This document shows, in pieces, positions 17,466 through 26,371 of a stretch of DNA of 64,000 nucleotides. The position numbers and the translations under genes were made by a program. The notes under the pieces were generated by a model. The model saw only the letters and a list, made by a program, of their open reading frames with translations, did not search any database and was not told the DNA's origin. Within the stretch, counting starts at the first letter, position 1; the number at the start of each line of letters is the position of its first letter. This DNA comes from an uncultured Steroidobacter sp. GTDB taxonomy: Bacteria; Pseudomonadota; Gammaproteobacteria; Steroidobacterales; Steroidobacteraceae. The DNA is taken from contig CALMII010000019.1 in assembly GCA_937864115.1 (NCBI GenBank), forward strand, positions 1 through 64,000, in the 5' to 3' direction.

Positions 17466-20400
17466 TCAACGGCGCGATGCACGCGACAAGGCCGGAGAGC
17501 CTCGGGGCGAGGCAGCGCGACTTACGCAGTCCGCGGGATGAACCATGCAAGACGTTGCATCGGAACTGGTCAACGCATCCAGCGCAAGACGGAACAGGCG
17601 ACATCGATTTGTTGCGGTGGCAATGAGGAAGAATATTGTCAGCGCAAGCCAATCGAACGCGCCGCCTCCACCGCTGCTCCCTGTACCACCATTGCTTCCA
17701 CCGCCGCTGCTTCCACCGCCGCTGCTTCCGCCACCACTGCCACCACCACTGCTGCCACCGCCGTCACCACCCGTAGCGGGAGGTGGCGGCGCGGAGCCCG
17801 GTCCCTGGCCCGACTTCGCAGTAACCGTGATCGCAACCGGAACGACGTTCGTCCAGCGTGATTCGTCGTCCCTGACCCGATACTCGAGCGAGTCCTGACC
17901 GCTGAAGCCTGTTGTCGGCGTATAGACAATCTCACCGCTGGCTGCATCGACGCTGACGCTGCCGAAACGGGGAGCCAGCACCACCTGGACAGAATCGCGA
18001 ACCAGGTTGCCAGTGAACGGCACGTCATTGGCGAGAACATTCATGCGCGTCGCAGCCTCGAAGGGCACCTGAACCCGGTCGGCATTGGCATATGGACGTC
18101 CGGTTTCAATCACGTACAGCTCGGTACCTGAGTCGACATGACCGGCGGTAAAGAACATCCGGGATCCCACGGTCGTGTATTGCCGCGGCGAATCGTCTAC
18201 GACCGTACCCGGGTCGATATCGGCAAACAGCAGGGTTCCTGCTGCGGTACCGTCAGAACGCCAGATCACTGGACCGCGTTCGGCATCGCGAACTGTGATG
18301 AACAGTCTGCCGTCGAGCCAGCCGAGCGAGACGGGATCACCCCCAAGGTCGACCTGAGCGGGCAGAAACTCCTTCGTGCCGTTCGGCGTGCCGTCGGAAA
18401 CGAACACCTTCGGCTTACCGGCAACCGAGAAGATGAAGAACAATCGAGAACCATCGCCAACGGTATCGGACGCGAGCGATCTATCCAGAATCTTGCGTGT
18501 TCCAGCATCGGTTCCATCGCTGCCATACAGCGCGCAGGAGCTGCTGTCACAGCCGCTGAATATGAACGTGGTGCCTGACGCACGCAGCTGATACACCATC
18601 AAATCCTGCGTCGTCACGGGCTGAGTACCGCCACTCGTTCCATCCGTGCGCCAGAGCCCACTCTTCTCTGTAGCATCATCGTTGCCGGCGAAATAAAGGT
18701 AATCGCCGACGACAGCCCGGTCGCCGAGGGACGCTGTCACCTCGAGATCCGAGCGCAACTCGACCGTTCCCTGCGCGGTTCCATCCGTAGCCCAGAGCCG
18801 GCCGCGTTCGCCGTTCTGCATGCGGAAGATCACCTTGTCGGCGAGCGTTCCCATCATGAGGATGATCGAACTGTCCGGCCCTGCCGTCAGCTCGGCCAGC
18901 ATCCGCGTGCCTGCCGCGGTACCGTCCGACCGCCAGAGCTCGGTGCCGTGTGTTCCGTCGTTCGCGGCGAAGTACGCGACACCATCCAGTACCGCCCCGT
19001 CCCCGTACGTGAACGGACTGCCATGCGCGGAACCGGGAGCGATGTCCGCAACTCGCACTGTTCCCGAGCCAGTCCCGTCGGAACGCCACAGCTCGCGCCC
19101 GGAAGATCCGTCATTGGCCTGGAAGAGCACGAAGTCGCCCAGTCGCAGGAATGGCCCGGGCATGGAGGTACTCGCACCGGGTGCGATATCGAACACTTCG
19201 TGAGTACCGGCGGACGTTCCATCCGTCGTCCACACCTCCGCACCGCTCACGCCATCATCAGCCACGAACAGCAAGCCACCCGCCGCGGGAGTCAGTGCAT
19301 AAGGTTTTGAACTCGCAGTTCGAAGGGAACGATTCAGATCACCCAGACTGATCGTTCCCGCTGCCGAACCATCGGAAACCCACAGCTCCAGTCCCGTAAC
19401 CCCATCATCCGCACGAAAGAACAAACGGCCACGCGCAACGGCCAGATCCCGCACGGATGAACTGCCCGGCCCCGGATGAATATCGGCGACCCGCTGTGTA
19501 CCGGCGGATGTGCCGTCGGTGGTCCATAGTTCGCCGCCGGCGCTGTCGGAAAAGTGCCCGGCAGGGAAATAGAGCCTTGAGTTCAGCTTCACCAGTTCCG
19601 CGGCAATGGCTGGCTGGGGTAGTGCTGCATACTCGCGCGTCCCTGCAGCGGTGCCATCGGTACGCCAGATGCTTTGTGGCGAGCCGGGGCCGCCGGTGGA
19701 CGCATAGAAATAGGCGGTATCGCCATCGACGACCGTCGCAGACGTGGTCGCCGCTGGCGTCAGGCTCTGCCCGCCCGGGCGCAACGGGTGGGTTCCGGCG
19801 CTCGTCCCGTCGGTCACCCACAGTTCTGAATAGGAATCGATTGCCATGCGAAACAGCAATTGGCGCCCGACTGTGAGAAACGGATATATCGCGACCGAAG
19901 GCATCGAGTCGACAAGCACCGTGATCGAGGAGCCTGCGGCGTCAACGTAGTAAAGGCGACAGACCAGAACGTAATCTGTGCGCGTCGCGTTATATACCGG
20001 CGTCAGCGCAGTGAAGACGACGCCGTCGCCAACCGGTGTGAAATAGGCCGGCTCCGACCCCAGGGTACGCGCAGGAACCGGAGGATTCCGCACCGTGTTG
20101 ATATCGGCGACCATCGCAGCCCCGGTACCCGTGACGGACACACGCCACGGTTCGCTGCCATATGCCGGATTGGTGCCCATGAAAAAAAGAGAGTCGCCGA
20201 CGACGGCGACGTCATACGAGTCAGACCCGTCAGAAGCTCCTGGAGCGACATCGAACACCAACGACGTACCGGCCGGCGTCCCATCGGTACTCCAGAGTTC
20301 GCGTCCATGCACGCCATCGTCAGCGGTGAAGAACAATCTCGGACCTGCCAAGACGAAACGCTCCGGGGCGGAACCGGCAGATCCCGGGCGGATGTCGGAC

Positions 20401-20933
20401 AGCCGATATGTCCCGGCTCTGGTGCCGTCGGATCGCCACAGCTCTCCACCCGTCTGACCATCGTCAGCCTGAAAATAGAGAATATCGTTCATCGTGTGAA
20501 TCGGCCGGCTGATGACGTACCAGCCGCCAAAGTCGGCAGCGCCAGGGCCGATATTCGCCACGATGAATGTGCCTGCCTTCGTTCCGTCAGAGCGCCAGAG
20601 TTCTCTGCCGTTCGTGCCATCGTCGGCCCAGAAATAGGCTACGTTGCCAATCGCCGTGAGTGATTCCACGCCCGACGACGCTGCACCGGGATTGATGTCT
20701 CGCACGAGCGTCGTACCGGCAGCCGTCCCATCCGACGCCCACAATTCGAGGCCGTGGATGCCATCGTCCAATGCAAATACGGCGACCGACCCGATGTCGA
20801 GAGGCGCACTGGAGGAATTGCTGGCAGTTATCGAAACCGTGTTGATGTCGCGGACCATCTCGGCCGCGCCAGCTGTTACACACAGCGGACCGGCAATCAG
20901 AGCGGCATACACAGAGAACCGTGCTTGAGACAT
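17466..20933 (-). CDS. ELWxxDGTxAGT-repeat surface protein with GlyGly-CTERM
   Basis: An 1155-aa exported protein. A signal peptide (to about GAAEM) is followed by roughly sixteen repeats of about 50-60 residues carrying ELWxxDGTxAGT and FxADDGxxGxELW, a beta-propeller-like array. Then comes a cadherin-like/Ig domain (MNVLANDVPFTGN, GEIVYTPTTGFSGQDSLEYRV), a Gly/Ser linker, and GGGGAFDWLALTIFFLIATATNRCR, which fits a GlyGly-CTERM signal processed by rhombosortase. Unusually, about 45 residues follow that signal; a late frameshift or read-through extension is possible. The ATG at 20933 with AAGGAAAG upstream begins the signal peptide. No rhombosortase gene is in the window. Confidence 0.85.
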   Translation of the reverse strand: MSQARFSVYAALIAGPLCVTAGAAEMVRDINTVSITASNSSSAPLDIGSVAVFALDDGIHGLELWASDGTAAGTTLVRDINPGAASSGVESLTAIGNVAYFWADDGTNGRELWRSDGTKAGTFIVANIGPGAADFGGWYVISRPIHTMNDILYFQADDGQTGGELWRSDGTRAGTYRLSDIRPGSAGSAPERFVLAGPRLFFTADDGVHGRELWSTDGTPAGTSLVFDVAPGASDGSDSYDVAVVGDSLFFMGTNPAYGSEPWRVSVTGTGAAMVADINTVRNPPVPARTLGSEPAYFTPVGDGVVFTALTPVYNATRTDYVLVCRLYYVDAAGSSITVLVDSMPSVAIYPFLTVGRQLLFRMAIDSYSELWVTDGTSAGTHPLRPGGQSLTPAATTSATVVDGDTAYFYASTGGPGSPQSIWRTDGTAAGTREYAALPQPAIAAELVKLNSRLYFPAGHFSDSAGGELWTTDGTSAGTQRVADIHPGPGSSSVRDLAVARGRLFFRADDGVTGLELWVSDGSAAGTISLGDLNRSLRTASSKPYALTPAAGGLLFVADDGVSGAEVWTTDGTSAGTHEVFDIAPGASTSMPGPFLRLGDFVLFQANDGSSGRELWRSDGTGSGTVRVADIAPGSAHGSPFTYGDGAVLDGVAYFAANDGTHGTELWRSDGTAAGTRMLAELTAGPDSSIILMMGTLADKVIFRMQNGERGRLWATDGTAQGTVELRSDLEVTASLGDRAVVGDYLYFAGNDDATEKSGLWRTDGTSGGTQPVTTQDLMVYQLRASGTTFIFSGCDSSSCALYGSDGTDAGTRKILDRSLASDTVGDGSRLFFIFSVAGKPKVFVSDGTPNGTKEFLPAQVDLGGDPVSLGWLDGRLFITVRDAERGPVIWRSDGTAAGTLLFADIDPGTVVDDSPRQYTTVGSRMFFTAGHVDSGTELYVIETGRPYANADRVQVPFEAATRMNVLANDVPFTGNLVRDSVQVVLAPRFGSVSVDAASGEIVYTPTTGFSGQDSLEYRVRDDESRWTNVVPVAITVTAKSGQGPGSAPPPPATGGDGGGSSGGGSGGGSSGGGSSGGGSNGGTGSSGGGGAFDWLALTIFFLIATATNRCRLFRLALDALTSSDATSCMVHPADCVSRAASPRGSPALSRASRR
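17680..17775. repeat. low-complexity Gly/Ser codon repeat inside the surface-protein gene
   Basis: Imperfect CCACCGCTGCTT-type trinucleotide runs encode the Gly/Ser linker before the C-terminal sorting signal. Such tracts slip during replication and could change linker length or frame. Confidence 0.6.
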
Positions 20934-21104
20934 GAGCGCTTTCCTTGGCACGCTCCTTCTGGCATCGGCGAACTGCAACCGATGATCCGGAGCCGTTATT
21001 AGAACGCAGATCGACTATAGCGTGAGAATGCAGCAAACCGACAGCATCCCTGCACTTGCGATCGTTCAGGGATTCTCGCAGCGGCTCGAGCAGTAGAATG
21101 CCGC

Positions 21105-21473
21105 ATGCTCCGCTCGACCCAGATCCTGCTCTGGCGCCTCACCGCACTGCTTGCGCTCGGGCTCGGCATCATCGGCGTCGCCATTCCGGTTCTGCCGACG
21201 GTTCCTTTCCTCATTCTGGCAGCGTGGGCGGGCGGCAAGGGATGGCCGGTGCTGGAACAGCGACTGCTTGCTCATTCGACGTATGGTCCACACATCCGCG
21301 TGTGGCGTGAACGCGGCGTCATTCCGCGCAAGGCAAAAATGGCCTCGACATCGATGATGGCCGTCAGCGCGATCGGCCTGCAGTTCGCGCCGGCGCCGCT
21401 GTGGCTGCGAGTCGGCGCACCGCTGCTGATGCTGGTCGTGGCGCTGTGGCTGTGGCGCCAGCCCGAGATCTAG
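21105..21473 (+). CDS. DUF454 (YbaN-like) inner-membrane protein
   Basis: A 122-aa protein with the DUF454 signature: an N-terminal hydrophobic region LALGLGIIGVAIPVLPTVPFLILAAWA, a conserved FxxSxxxxxxW-like amphipathic stretch (LLAHSTYGPHIRVWRERGVIPRKAK) and two further helices to the C-terminus. The function of the family is unknown. It stands alone, convergent with the rsgA remnant 10 bp downstream. Confidence 0.85.
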   Translation: MLRSTQILLWRLTALLALGLGIIGVAIPVLPTVPFLILAAWAGGKGWPVLEQRLLAHSTYGPHIRVWRERGVIPRKAKMASTSMMAVSAIGLQFAPAPLWLRVGAPLLMLVVALWLWRQPEI

Positions 21474-21483
21474 GCTTCGTCAT

Positions 21484-21759
21484 CTATTCCCGGCCGCGAT
21501 CTGCGGCGACAATCGCACAACCGGCGGCACGCCGATGATCGCAATCCCGGAATCGACACTGCTCCGCCAGTCGTTCGATGTCGGTGTAGGTCGAACGCAG
21601 TCCCTCGTCGATCGCGCCCACCTTGAGTTCGCGCATGCCGGGCGTATCGATCACCCAGGCCACCCGCGCCGGATGCGCAGATCCCAGGTCTTCGAGCGCG
21701 AGCTGTTGAGAAAAGAGCGCGGACCAGCCAAGTCCGGAAAGCGGATACTGAAAAGCCAT
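21484..21759 (-). pseudogene. rsgA remnant with large internal deletion
   Basis: The reading frame joins the extreme N-terminus of ribosome GTPase RsgA (LSGLGWSALFSQQLALEDLGSAHPARV) directly to its G3/zinc region (AWVIDTPGMRELKVGAIDEGL, then CRFRDCDHRRAAGCAI). About 200 residues, including the OB fold and the P-loop GVGKSS, are absent, and the C-terminal helix is cut after VAADRGRE. The join is in frame, so a 91-aa product could be translated, but it could not bind GTP. A functional copy would have to be elsewhere. Confidence 0.75.
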
Positions 21760-21850
21760 TGGTGCATACCCCGGCCACATGAGCACAGGAGCGCCTTTCC
21801 CGCAGGCAGTTGCCCAGTCAGCGTTCTGCGGTCTCACCGTCGTTCCCTCC

Positions 21851-22495
21851 TCACGGTGATGCCTGCTGCCTGACCAATCCCGCTTTCTCGAGTTCGGATA
21901 CCGTGGCTGCGCTGATCCCTTCGATCAGCTCGGTCAGCGTCTCCGGGTTGGTGGACTTGCTCTGGCCGGCCCAGACCAGCCTGTTCTGGTCGAGCGAGTA
22001 CACGCGCGTTTCGAGATACACGACGGTCTTTTCGCTCACCGAGGCCTCGCGGGGCGAGGAGTACGACAACGCAAAGCCGGAACCGTAGTTGCTGCCCCAG
22101 AGGCTTGCACTGCCGCCCCCCTCGTAGGCGGGCGTTACGCGGACATCCCGGTCGATATAGATCGGTTGCAGCACGATCAGTCCCTTCACACCGGCGGCTT
22201 CCAGCGCCGTGCGAATCGCTGCTTCGTTGCCGGGAGCCGCTCCGGGCAGCAGCGAGTGCATGGTTCGTCCCTCCGCGCCGTAGGCGGCGATCTGCTGCGC
22301 CAGCCTGTTCTCTGCGAGGCGGCGCTGGTCATCGTCTTTGACAATGACGGCGGCCACGACCTTCTGGCCCTTGAATCCCAACGGCGTCGCTTCGGGTGAT
22401 TTCCAGGTGCTCGTATACGCCGGCGCCGATGCACAGCCCGACAGCAGGGCCATGCAGAGAAGGAGCAGCAGAGTCAGGAGCGGAAAATTTCGCAT
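21851..22495 (-). CDS. lipoprotein, DUF4136-like, unknown function
   Basis: A 214-aa lipoprotein: a signal peptide with lipobox LLSGC (Cys at about residue 21). The mature part has KSPEATPLGFKGQKVVAAVIVKDDDQRRLAENRLAQQIAAYG, with GVKGLIVLQPIYIDRDVRV in the middle and VVYLETRVYSLDQNRLVWAGQSKSTNPETLTELI near the end, the pattern of outer-membrane lipoproteins in the DUF4136/GNA1162 style. GGGGATTC precedes the ATG. It is followed on the same strand by the rsgA remnant and preceded by the papain-like gene. Confidence 0.75.
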   Translation of the reverse strand: MRNFPLLTLLLLLCMALLSGCASAPAYTSTWKSPEATPLGFKGQKVVAAVIVKDDDQRRLAENRLAQQIAAYGAEGRTMHSLLPGAAPGNEAAIRTALEAAGVKGLIVLQPIYIDRDVRVTPAYEGGGSASLWGSNYGSGFALSYSSPREASVSEKTVVYLETRVYSLDQNRLVWAGQSKSTNPETLTELIEGISAATVSELEKAGLVRQQASP

Positions 22496-22566
22496 GCATG
22501 AATCCCCGAAATGACTTGTACGCATCAGCCTCGCCACCGATCCGGAAACCGGGCATCGATTCGGCA

Positions 22567-23481
22567 TCAAAGCGGATGACCCTGAAAGTGCGGTGCGCGC
22601 ATCTGCTGCAGAGGAATGGAATTTCTGTTCACGCTGGCGAACTCGATGAGATCCGGCGTGCCGTGCGGCAGCCACACGCAACGTTCGAACTGCCATTCCT
22701 TCGTCATTTCCTTGGCGTAGCGCTGCAGCTGATCGCTGCTCACGACCTCTCTCTTGTTCAGCTGCGGACTCTGCGGTGCGATGTTGAGCGTCTCGCCCAG
22801 TATCCGCTTCATTTTCGGCTGCCAGTCCAGCGACCCGACCTCGAACCATTCGTGGTACCACGGATCGCACACCACGGCATTGTGCCCCCATTTCGGTGGA
22901 AAGGTCAGCGACCCCTTGGTGATCGCCGGCACGGTCACGTCCATTCCGATCACCACGAATTCATGATTGCCGCCCTTGATCTGCATGATCGCAAGACCCG
23001 GCGCCGACTTCGTCACCAGGTACTTGAATGCGACCATGGACTGCTCGCCGCAGTTGCCGAGGCCGGTTTTCTCGATTTCGCACGCCATCATCAACGTATG
23101 CATGACGGGATCGGCATGCTTGATCGTATGGAACAGCTTCTCCTTCTGCACATCGCGCGCCTTCTGTATCTCGGCCTTCTTCTCGTCCTTCGCCTTGCCA
23201 AGCAACTCGTCTCGTTGCGCGGTCAACGCCTTCTGGTTCGCGACCCACGGCGAGTCGATCAGCTTTCTGCTTTGCGCTTCCAGCCAGTTCGCAGGCCCGG
23301 GTTCGGGCCCCTGCAGCGGCTGCGGGAAGGGTTGATTCGCCCTGGCCCTGTCGGCCAGCACCCGGTGGATGAGCGACTCGTCGCGATTGAAGGCACCGGG
23401 GCCCTGACTCATGATCGTTTCGACGTGCTTGACGGCGTACTGCGCCAGGATGAGGTTCTGGGTCAGGTTGGGTGGCTGCAT
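22567..23481 (-). CDS. unknown protein with papain/transglutaminase-like Cys-His-Asp set
   Basis: A 304-aa protein, no signal peptide, with GGAGAG before the ATG. Residues 85-120 are a charged coiled-coil-like helix (AQRDELLGKAKDEKKAEIQK). The C-terminal half holds Cys144 (GLGNCGEQSMVAFKYL), His173 (KGGNHEFVVIGM) and Asp206 (AVVCDPWYHEWFEVG) in the order and context of a papain-like or transglutaminase-like triad. Similar C-H-D domains occur in secreted effectors such as the YopT group, and in housekeeping peptidases; I cannot place it in a named family. The 450-bp divergent region upstream shows no other gene. Confidence 0.55.
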   Translation of the reverse strand: MQPPNLTQNLILAQYAVKHVETIMSQGPGAFNRDESLIHRVLADRARANQPFPQPLQGPEPGPANWLEAQSRKLIDSPWVANQKALTAQRDELLGKAKDEKKAEIQKARDVQKEKLFHTIKHADPVMHTLMMACEIEKTGLGNCGEQSMVAFKYLVTKSAPGLAIMQIKGGNHEFVVIGMDVTVPAITKGSLTFPPKWGHNAVVCDPWYHEWFEVGSLDWQPKMKRILGETLNIAPQSPQLNKREVVSSDQLQRYAKEMTKEWQFERCVWLPHGTPDLIEFASVNRNSIPLQQMRAPHFQGHPL

Positions 23482-23934
23482 GGTCGTTCTCTCCGATGGC
23501 TGAACAGTCTCATGCAAGCACTCCCTTGCCGACACTGGTCGTGTGTACTGGATCGCCGCCACGGCGGCGGCGGGCCGTAGGATGCTGCGATTCCGGATCG
23601 CGCAAGAATCAGTACAAATCCGCAGATGCGGGCGCCGCGCAGGAAACCACGCGACCTCCATCACGTTTCGTACCGCCTTCCGGGCCGCACCTGTGCGGAT
23701 GAAGAGAAATCCCGTTAGTCTCCCGCGTCGTGACAGGGATGGCCTGATTCCGTCTGCTGCGGGCGCTTCCATACAATGCAGCGGCGTTCCCGGGGGGGAG
23801 GCAGTTTCGGGGAACGCTGACAAGCACTGCGCTCGCGCCGGACGCCATCGGCGGTCGCTGAATCAATAACCAGAACGTGAGCCGATGCGCCTGCGACACG
23901 CCGGTCCGTCGCTGCACAGGCGGGAAACGAGATC
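23482..23934. other. intergenic region between two divergent genes
   Basis: It separates the papain-like gene (minus) from the sulfatase gene (plus). No convincing ORF, RNA or repeat was seen; it presumably holds both promoters. A run of eight G at 23791-23798 is notable. Confidence 0.5.
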
Positions 23935-25956
23935 ATGATCAGCATTGCCCTGCCGAGGCTCGGCACAGCCCTCGCATCCGTGCGTTCGCTCGATCAGCCC
24001 GTACGCAGGCTGGGCCCCTACTCGTGCGTCGGCGGCTTTGCGCTGCTCGCTGTCATCGCGCTCACGTTGTCGCGCGGCGCGCTCATCGCCTGGCAGTGGC
24101 AGCGTGTCGATGCGACCGATGATCTGTGGCTGCTGCTGCTGCAGGGTCTGCGCAACGATCTCATGACCATCGCACTCTGCGCCGCCCCTGCCGTGCTGGC
24201 GCTGCCGCTGTTTCTGGCGCTCGGGCGCGTGCAGCTGTGGGTGCGCATAGCCAGCGTATGGCTGGGCGTCTGCCTGGTCACGGTCTTCTTTCTCGAACTC
24301 GCGACACCGCAGTTCCTGATCGAATACGACAGCCGGCCGAACCGGCTTTTCGTCGAGTACCTGGTGTATCCGCGCGAAGTGTCCGCGATGCTGTGGAACG
24401 GCTACCGCGGCCTGCTGCTGTGCACGGCCATCGCCAGCGCAGCAGTGATCTGGGGGTCGTTCCGCTACTTCAGGAAATATCCCGCCAGCCTCACTCCCTG
24501 GCACACGCGCACCATCCTGCTGGTATGGCCGCTCGCGGTGCTCCTGCTGTTCGTGCTGATCCGCTCCAGCTTCCAGCACCGGCCCGCCAACATCGCCTCG
24601 TTCGCCTTGTGCGACGACGCGATGGTCAACAGCCTGGTGGTCAACTCGACGTACTCCGTGCTGTCGGCGCTCTATGGCCTGAAGAACGAAACCCGGTCGA
24701 GCGAAATGTACGGTTCGCTGCCGTTCGCAGACATGGTGCAGCAGGTTCGCGAAGGAATGGCGTTGCCTTCGACCAGCTTCACTTCCGACAAGTACCCGAC
24801 GCTGCATCGGCAGTTCGCCAGCGTGCGACGCGATGCGCCGCTCAATCTCGTGATCGTGCTCGAAGAAAGCCTCGGCGCCGGCTTCGTGCAGCAGCTCGGC
24901 GGCCGGCCGATCACGCCCAACCTCGATCGCATGGCGTCGCAGGGCATCTGGTTCGACCAGCTCTATGCCACCGGGACGCGTTCGGTGCGCGGCATCGAAG
25001 CCATCGTCGCGGGCTTTCCGCCGACGCCGGCGCTGAGCGTGGTGAAGCTGTCGAAGTCGCAGCAGGGCTTCGAGACGCTGGCGAGCGTTCTGCGACGCGC
25101 CGGCTACCGCAACGAGTTCGTCTACGGCGGCGAATCGCATTTCGACAACATGCGCGGGTTCTTTCTCGGCAACGGCTTCCACACGGTGGTGGATCGCCAG
25201 AATTTCAAGTCGCCGCAGTTCGTCGGCAGCTGGGGCGTATCCGACGAAGACCTGTTCGCCATGGCCGACCAGCGCATCCGCGCGCTGGATGCCGGCGCCC
25301 ATCCCTTCTTCATGCTGGTGTTCACGTCCAGCAATCACTCGCCGTTCGAGTTCCCGGACGGACGGATCGAACTCGTGGACGCGGAGAAACAGACGGTGAA
25401 CAACGCCGTCCGCTACGCCGATCATGCGCTCGGCAGGTTCATCGACCGCGCCCGCGGCAGCGACTACTGGCGCAACACGCTCTTTCTCGTCGTCGCCGAC
25501 CATGACACGCGCGTGTACGGCGATGAACTGGTGCCCGTCAGCAAGTTCCACATCCCCGGCGTGATCCTGGGAGCGGACACGCAGCCGCTGCGCGTCCGCT
25601 CCCTCGTCAGCCAGATCGATCTCGCTCCCACGCTGCTGTCGCTGCTCGGCATCGACAGCCATCATCCCTTTCCCGGACGCGACCTCACCCGCACTCTTCC
25701 CGAGTTCGGCAACTCACCGGCGCCGGTACGACCGCGCGCCATGATGCAGTTCGACCGCAACTATGCGTGGATGGAGGACAACCAGGTCACGGTGCTGCTG
25801 CCCGATGGCGGTTCGCGCGAATTCCTCTACGACCGGGCCGCCCGTACGCTGGAACCGGCGCCGACGGCGAATGCGGGAGCGGCCCGGCGGGCGCTGGCCA
25901 ACGTGCTGATGCCCGCCTGGTTGTATCGCGAACGCCGTTATCAGTCCGTCGAGTGA
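23935..25956 (+). CDS. LTA synthase family sulfatase (phosphoglycerol/phosphoethanolamine transferase-like)
   Basis: A 673-aa inner-membrane enzyme. Five N-terminal helices (about residues 30-55, 65-90, 95-115, 150-175, 195-215) precede a periplasmic alkaline-phosphatase-fold domain. Metal and nucleophile motifs are seen: VIVLEESLGAGF (metal Glu), QLYATGTRSVRGIEAIVAGFPPTP (nucleophile Thr), NHSPFEFP and VVADHDTR (Asp-His). LTA-synthase relatives in Gram-negative bacteria transfer phosphoglycerol or phosphoethanolamine to periplasmic glucans or lipid A; the acceptor here is unknown. Confidence 0.88.
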   Translation: MISIALPRLGTALASVRSLDQPVRRLGPYSCVGGFALLAVIALTLSRGALIAWQWQRVDATDDLWLLLLQGLRNDLMTIALCAAPAVLALPLFLALGRVQLWVRIASVWLGVCLVTVFFLELATPQFLIEYDSRPNRLFVEYLVYPREVSAMLWNGYRGLLLCTAIASAAVIWGSFRYFRKYPASLTPWHTRTILLVWPLAVLLLFVLIRSSFQHRPANIASFALCDDAMVNSLVVNSTYSVLSALYGLKNETRSSEMYGSLPFADMVQQVREGMALPSTSFTSDKYPTLHRQFASVRRDAPLNLVIVLEESLGAGFVQQLGGRPITPNLDRMASQGIWFDQLYATGTRSVRGIEAIVAGFPPTPALSVVKLSKSQQGFETLASVLRRAGYRNEFVYGGESHFDNMRGFFLGNGFHTVVDRQNFKSPQFVGSWGVSDEDLFAMADQRIRALDAGAHPFFMLVFTSSNHSPFEFPDGRIELVDAEKQTVNNAVRYADHALGRFIDRARGSDYWRNTLFLVVADHDTRVYGDELVPVSKFHIPGVILGADTQPLRVRSLVSQIDLAPTLLSLLGIDSHHPFPGRDLTRTLPEFGNSPAPVRPRAMMQFDRNYAWMEDNQVTVLLPDGGSREFLYDRAARTLEPAPTANAGAARRALANVLMPAWLYRERRYQSVE

Positions 25957-25963
25957 ACGCGCC

Positions 25964-26266
25964 TCAATCGAAGTCGAACAGCTCGCCCAGCAGCCCCTTG
26001 CGTTTCCGCTTCTGATAGTTCTGATCGCGATACCTGTCGTCGTAGTCGCGCTCGCGGTAGCGATCGTCATCCCGGCCGCGGGGCGCATAGGGTGCTTCCT
26101 GTCTTGCCTCGCCGCGGGATTGAGACTCGCCGGCCGAACGCTCGATGATCTTGTCGAGTTCGCCGCGGTCGAGCCATACGCCGCGGCAGGCTGGGCAGTA
26201 ATCGATCTCGATGCCTTCGCGATTGGACATCGACAGGGTGGCATCGGGACACACCGGGCATTTCAT
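25964..26266 (-). CDS. zf-TFIIB domain protein
   Basis: A 100-aa protein with one zinc ribbon: MKCPVC at the start and YCPACRGVWLDRGELDKI at about residues 22-40, the zf-TFIIB (PF13453) signature. The rest is charged and disordered, with Arg/Asp/Tyr repeats (DDDRYRERDYDDRYRDQNYQ) and a C-terminal LLGELFDFD. AAGGAG lies 7 nt before the ATG at 26266; the TTG two codons earlier is not needed. Function unknown. Confidence 0.85.
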   Translation of the reverse strand: MKCPVCPDATLSMSNREGIEIDYCPACRGVWLDRGELDKIIERSAGESQSRGEARQEAPYAPRGRDDDRYRERDYDDRYRDQNYQKRKRKGLLGELFDFD

Positions 26267-26371
26267 CTGCAATCTCCTTCGTCAGGGAGATCGTAAGATC
26301 AATCGCAACGGGCAGAGTTCCCGGAAGATCGTGGATCGTGATTCGCGATGCGCCGGCGCTGCGGTCGAGTG

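Noticed and set aside
17680..17775. Repeat array resembling a CRISPR
   Set aside because: The units are overlapping trinucleotide-type codons for a Gly/Ser linker with no spacers.
23863..25665. 600-codon minus-strand frame opposite the LTA-synthase-like gene
   Set aside because: It lacks motifs and lies opposite a well-supported sulfatase.
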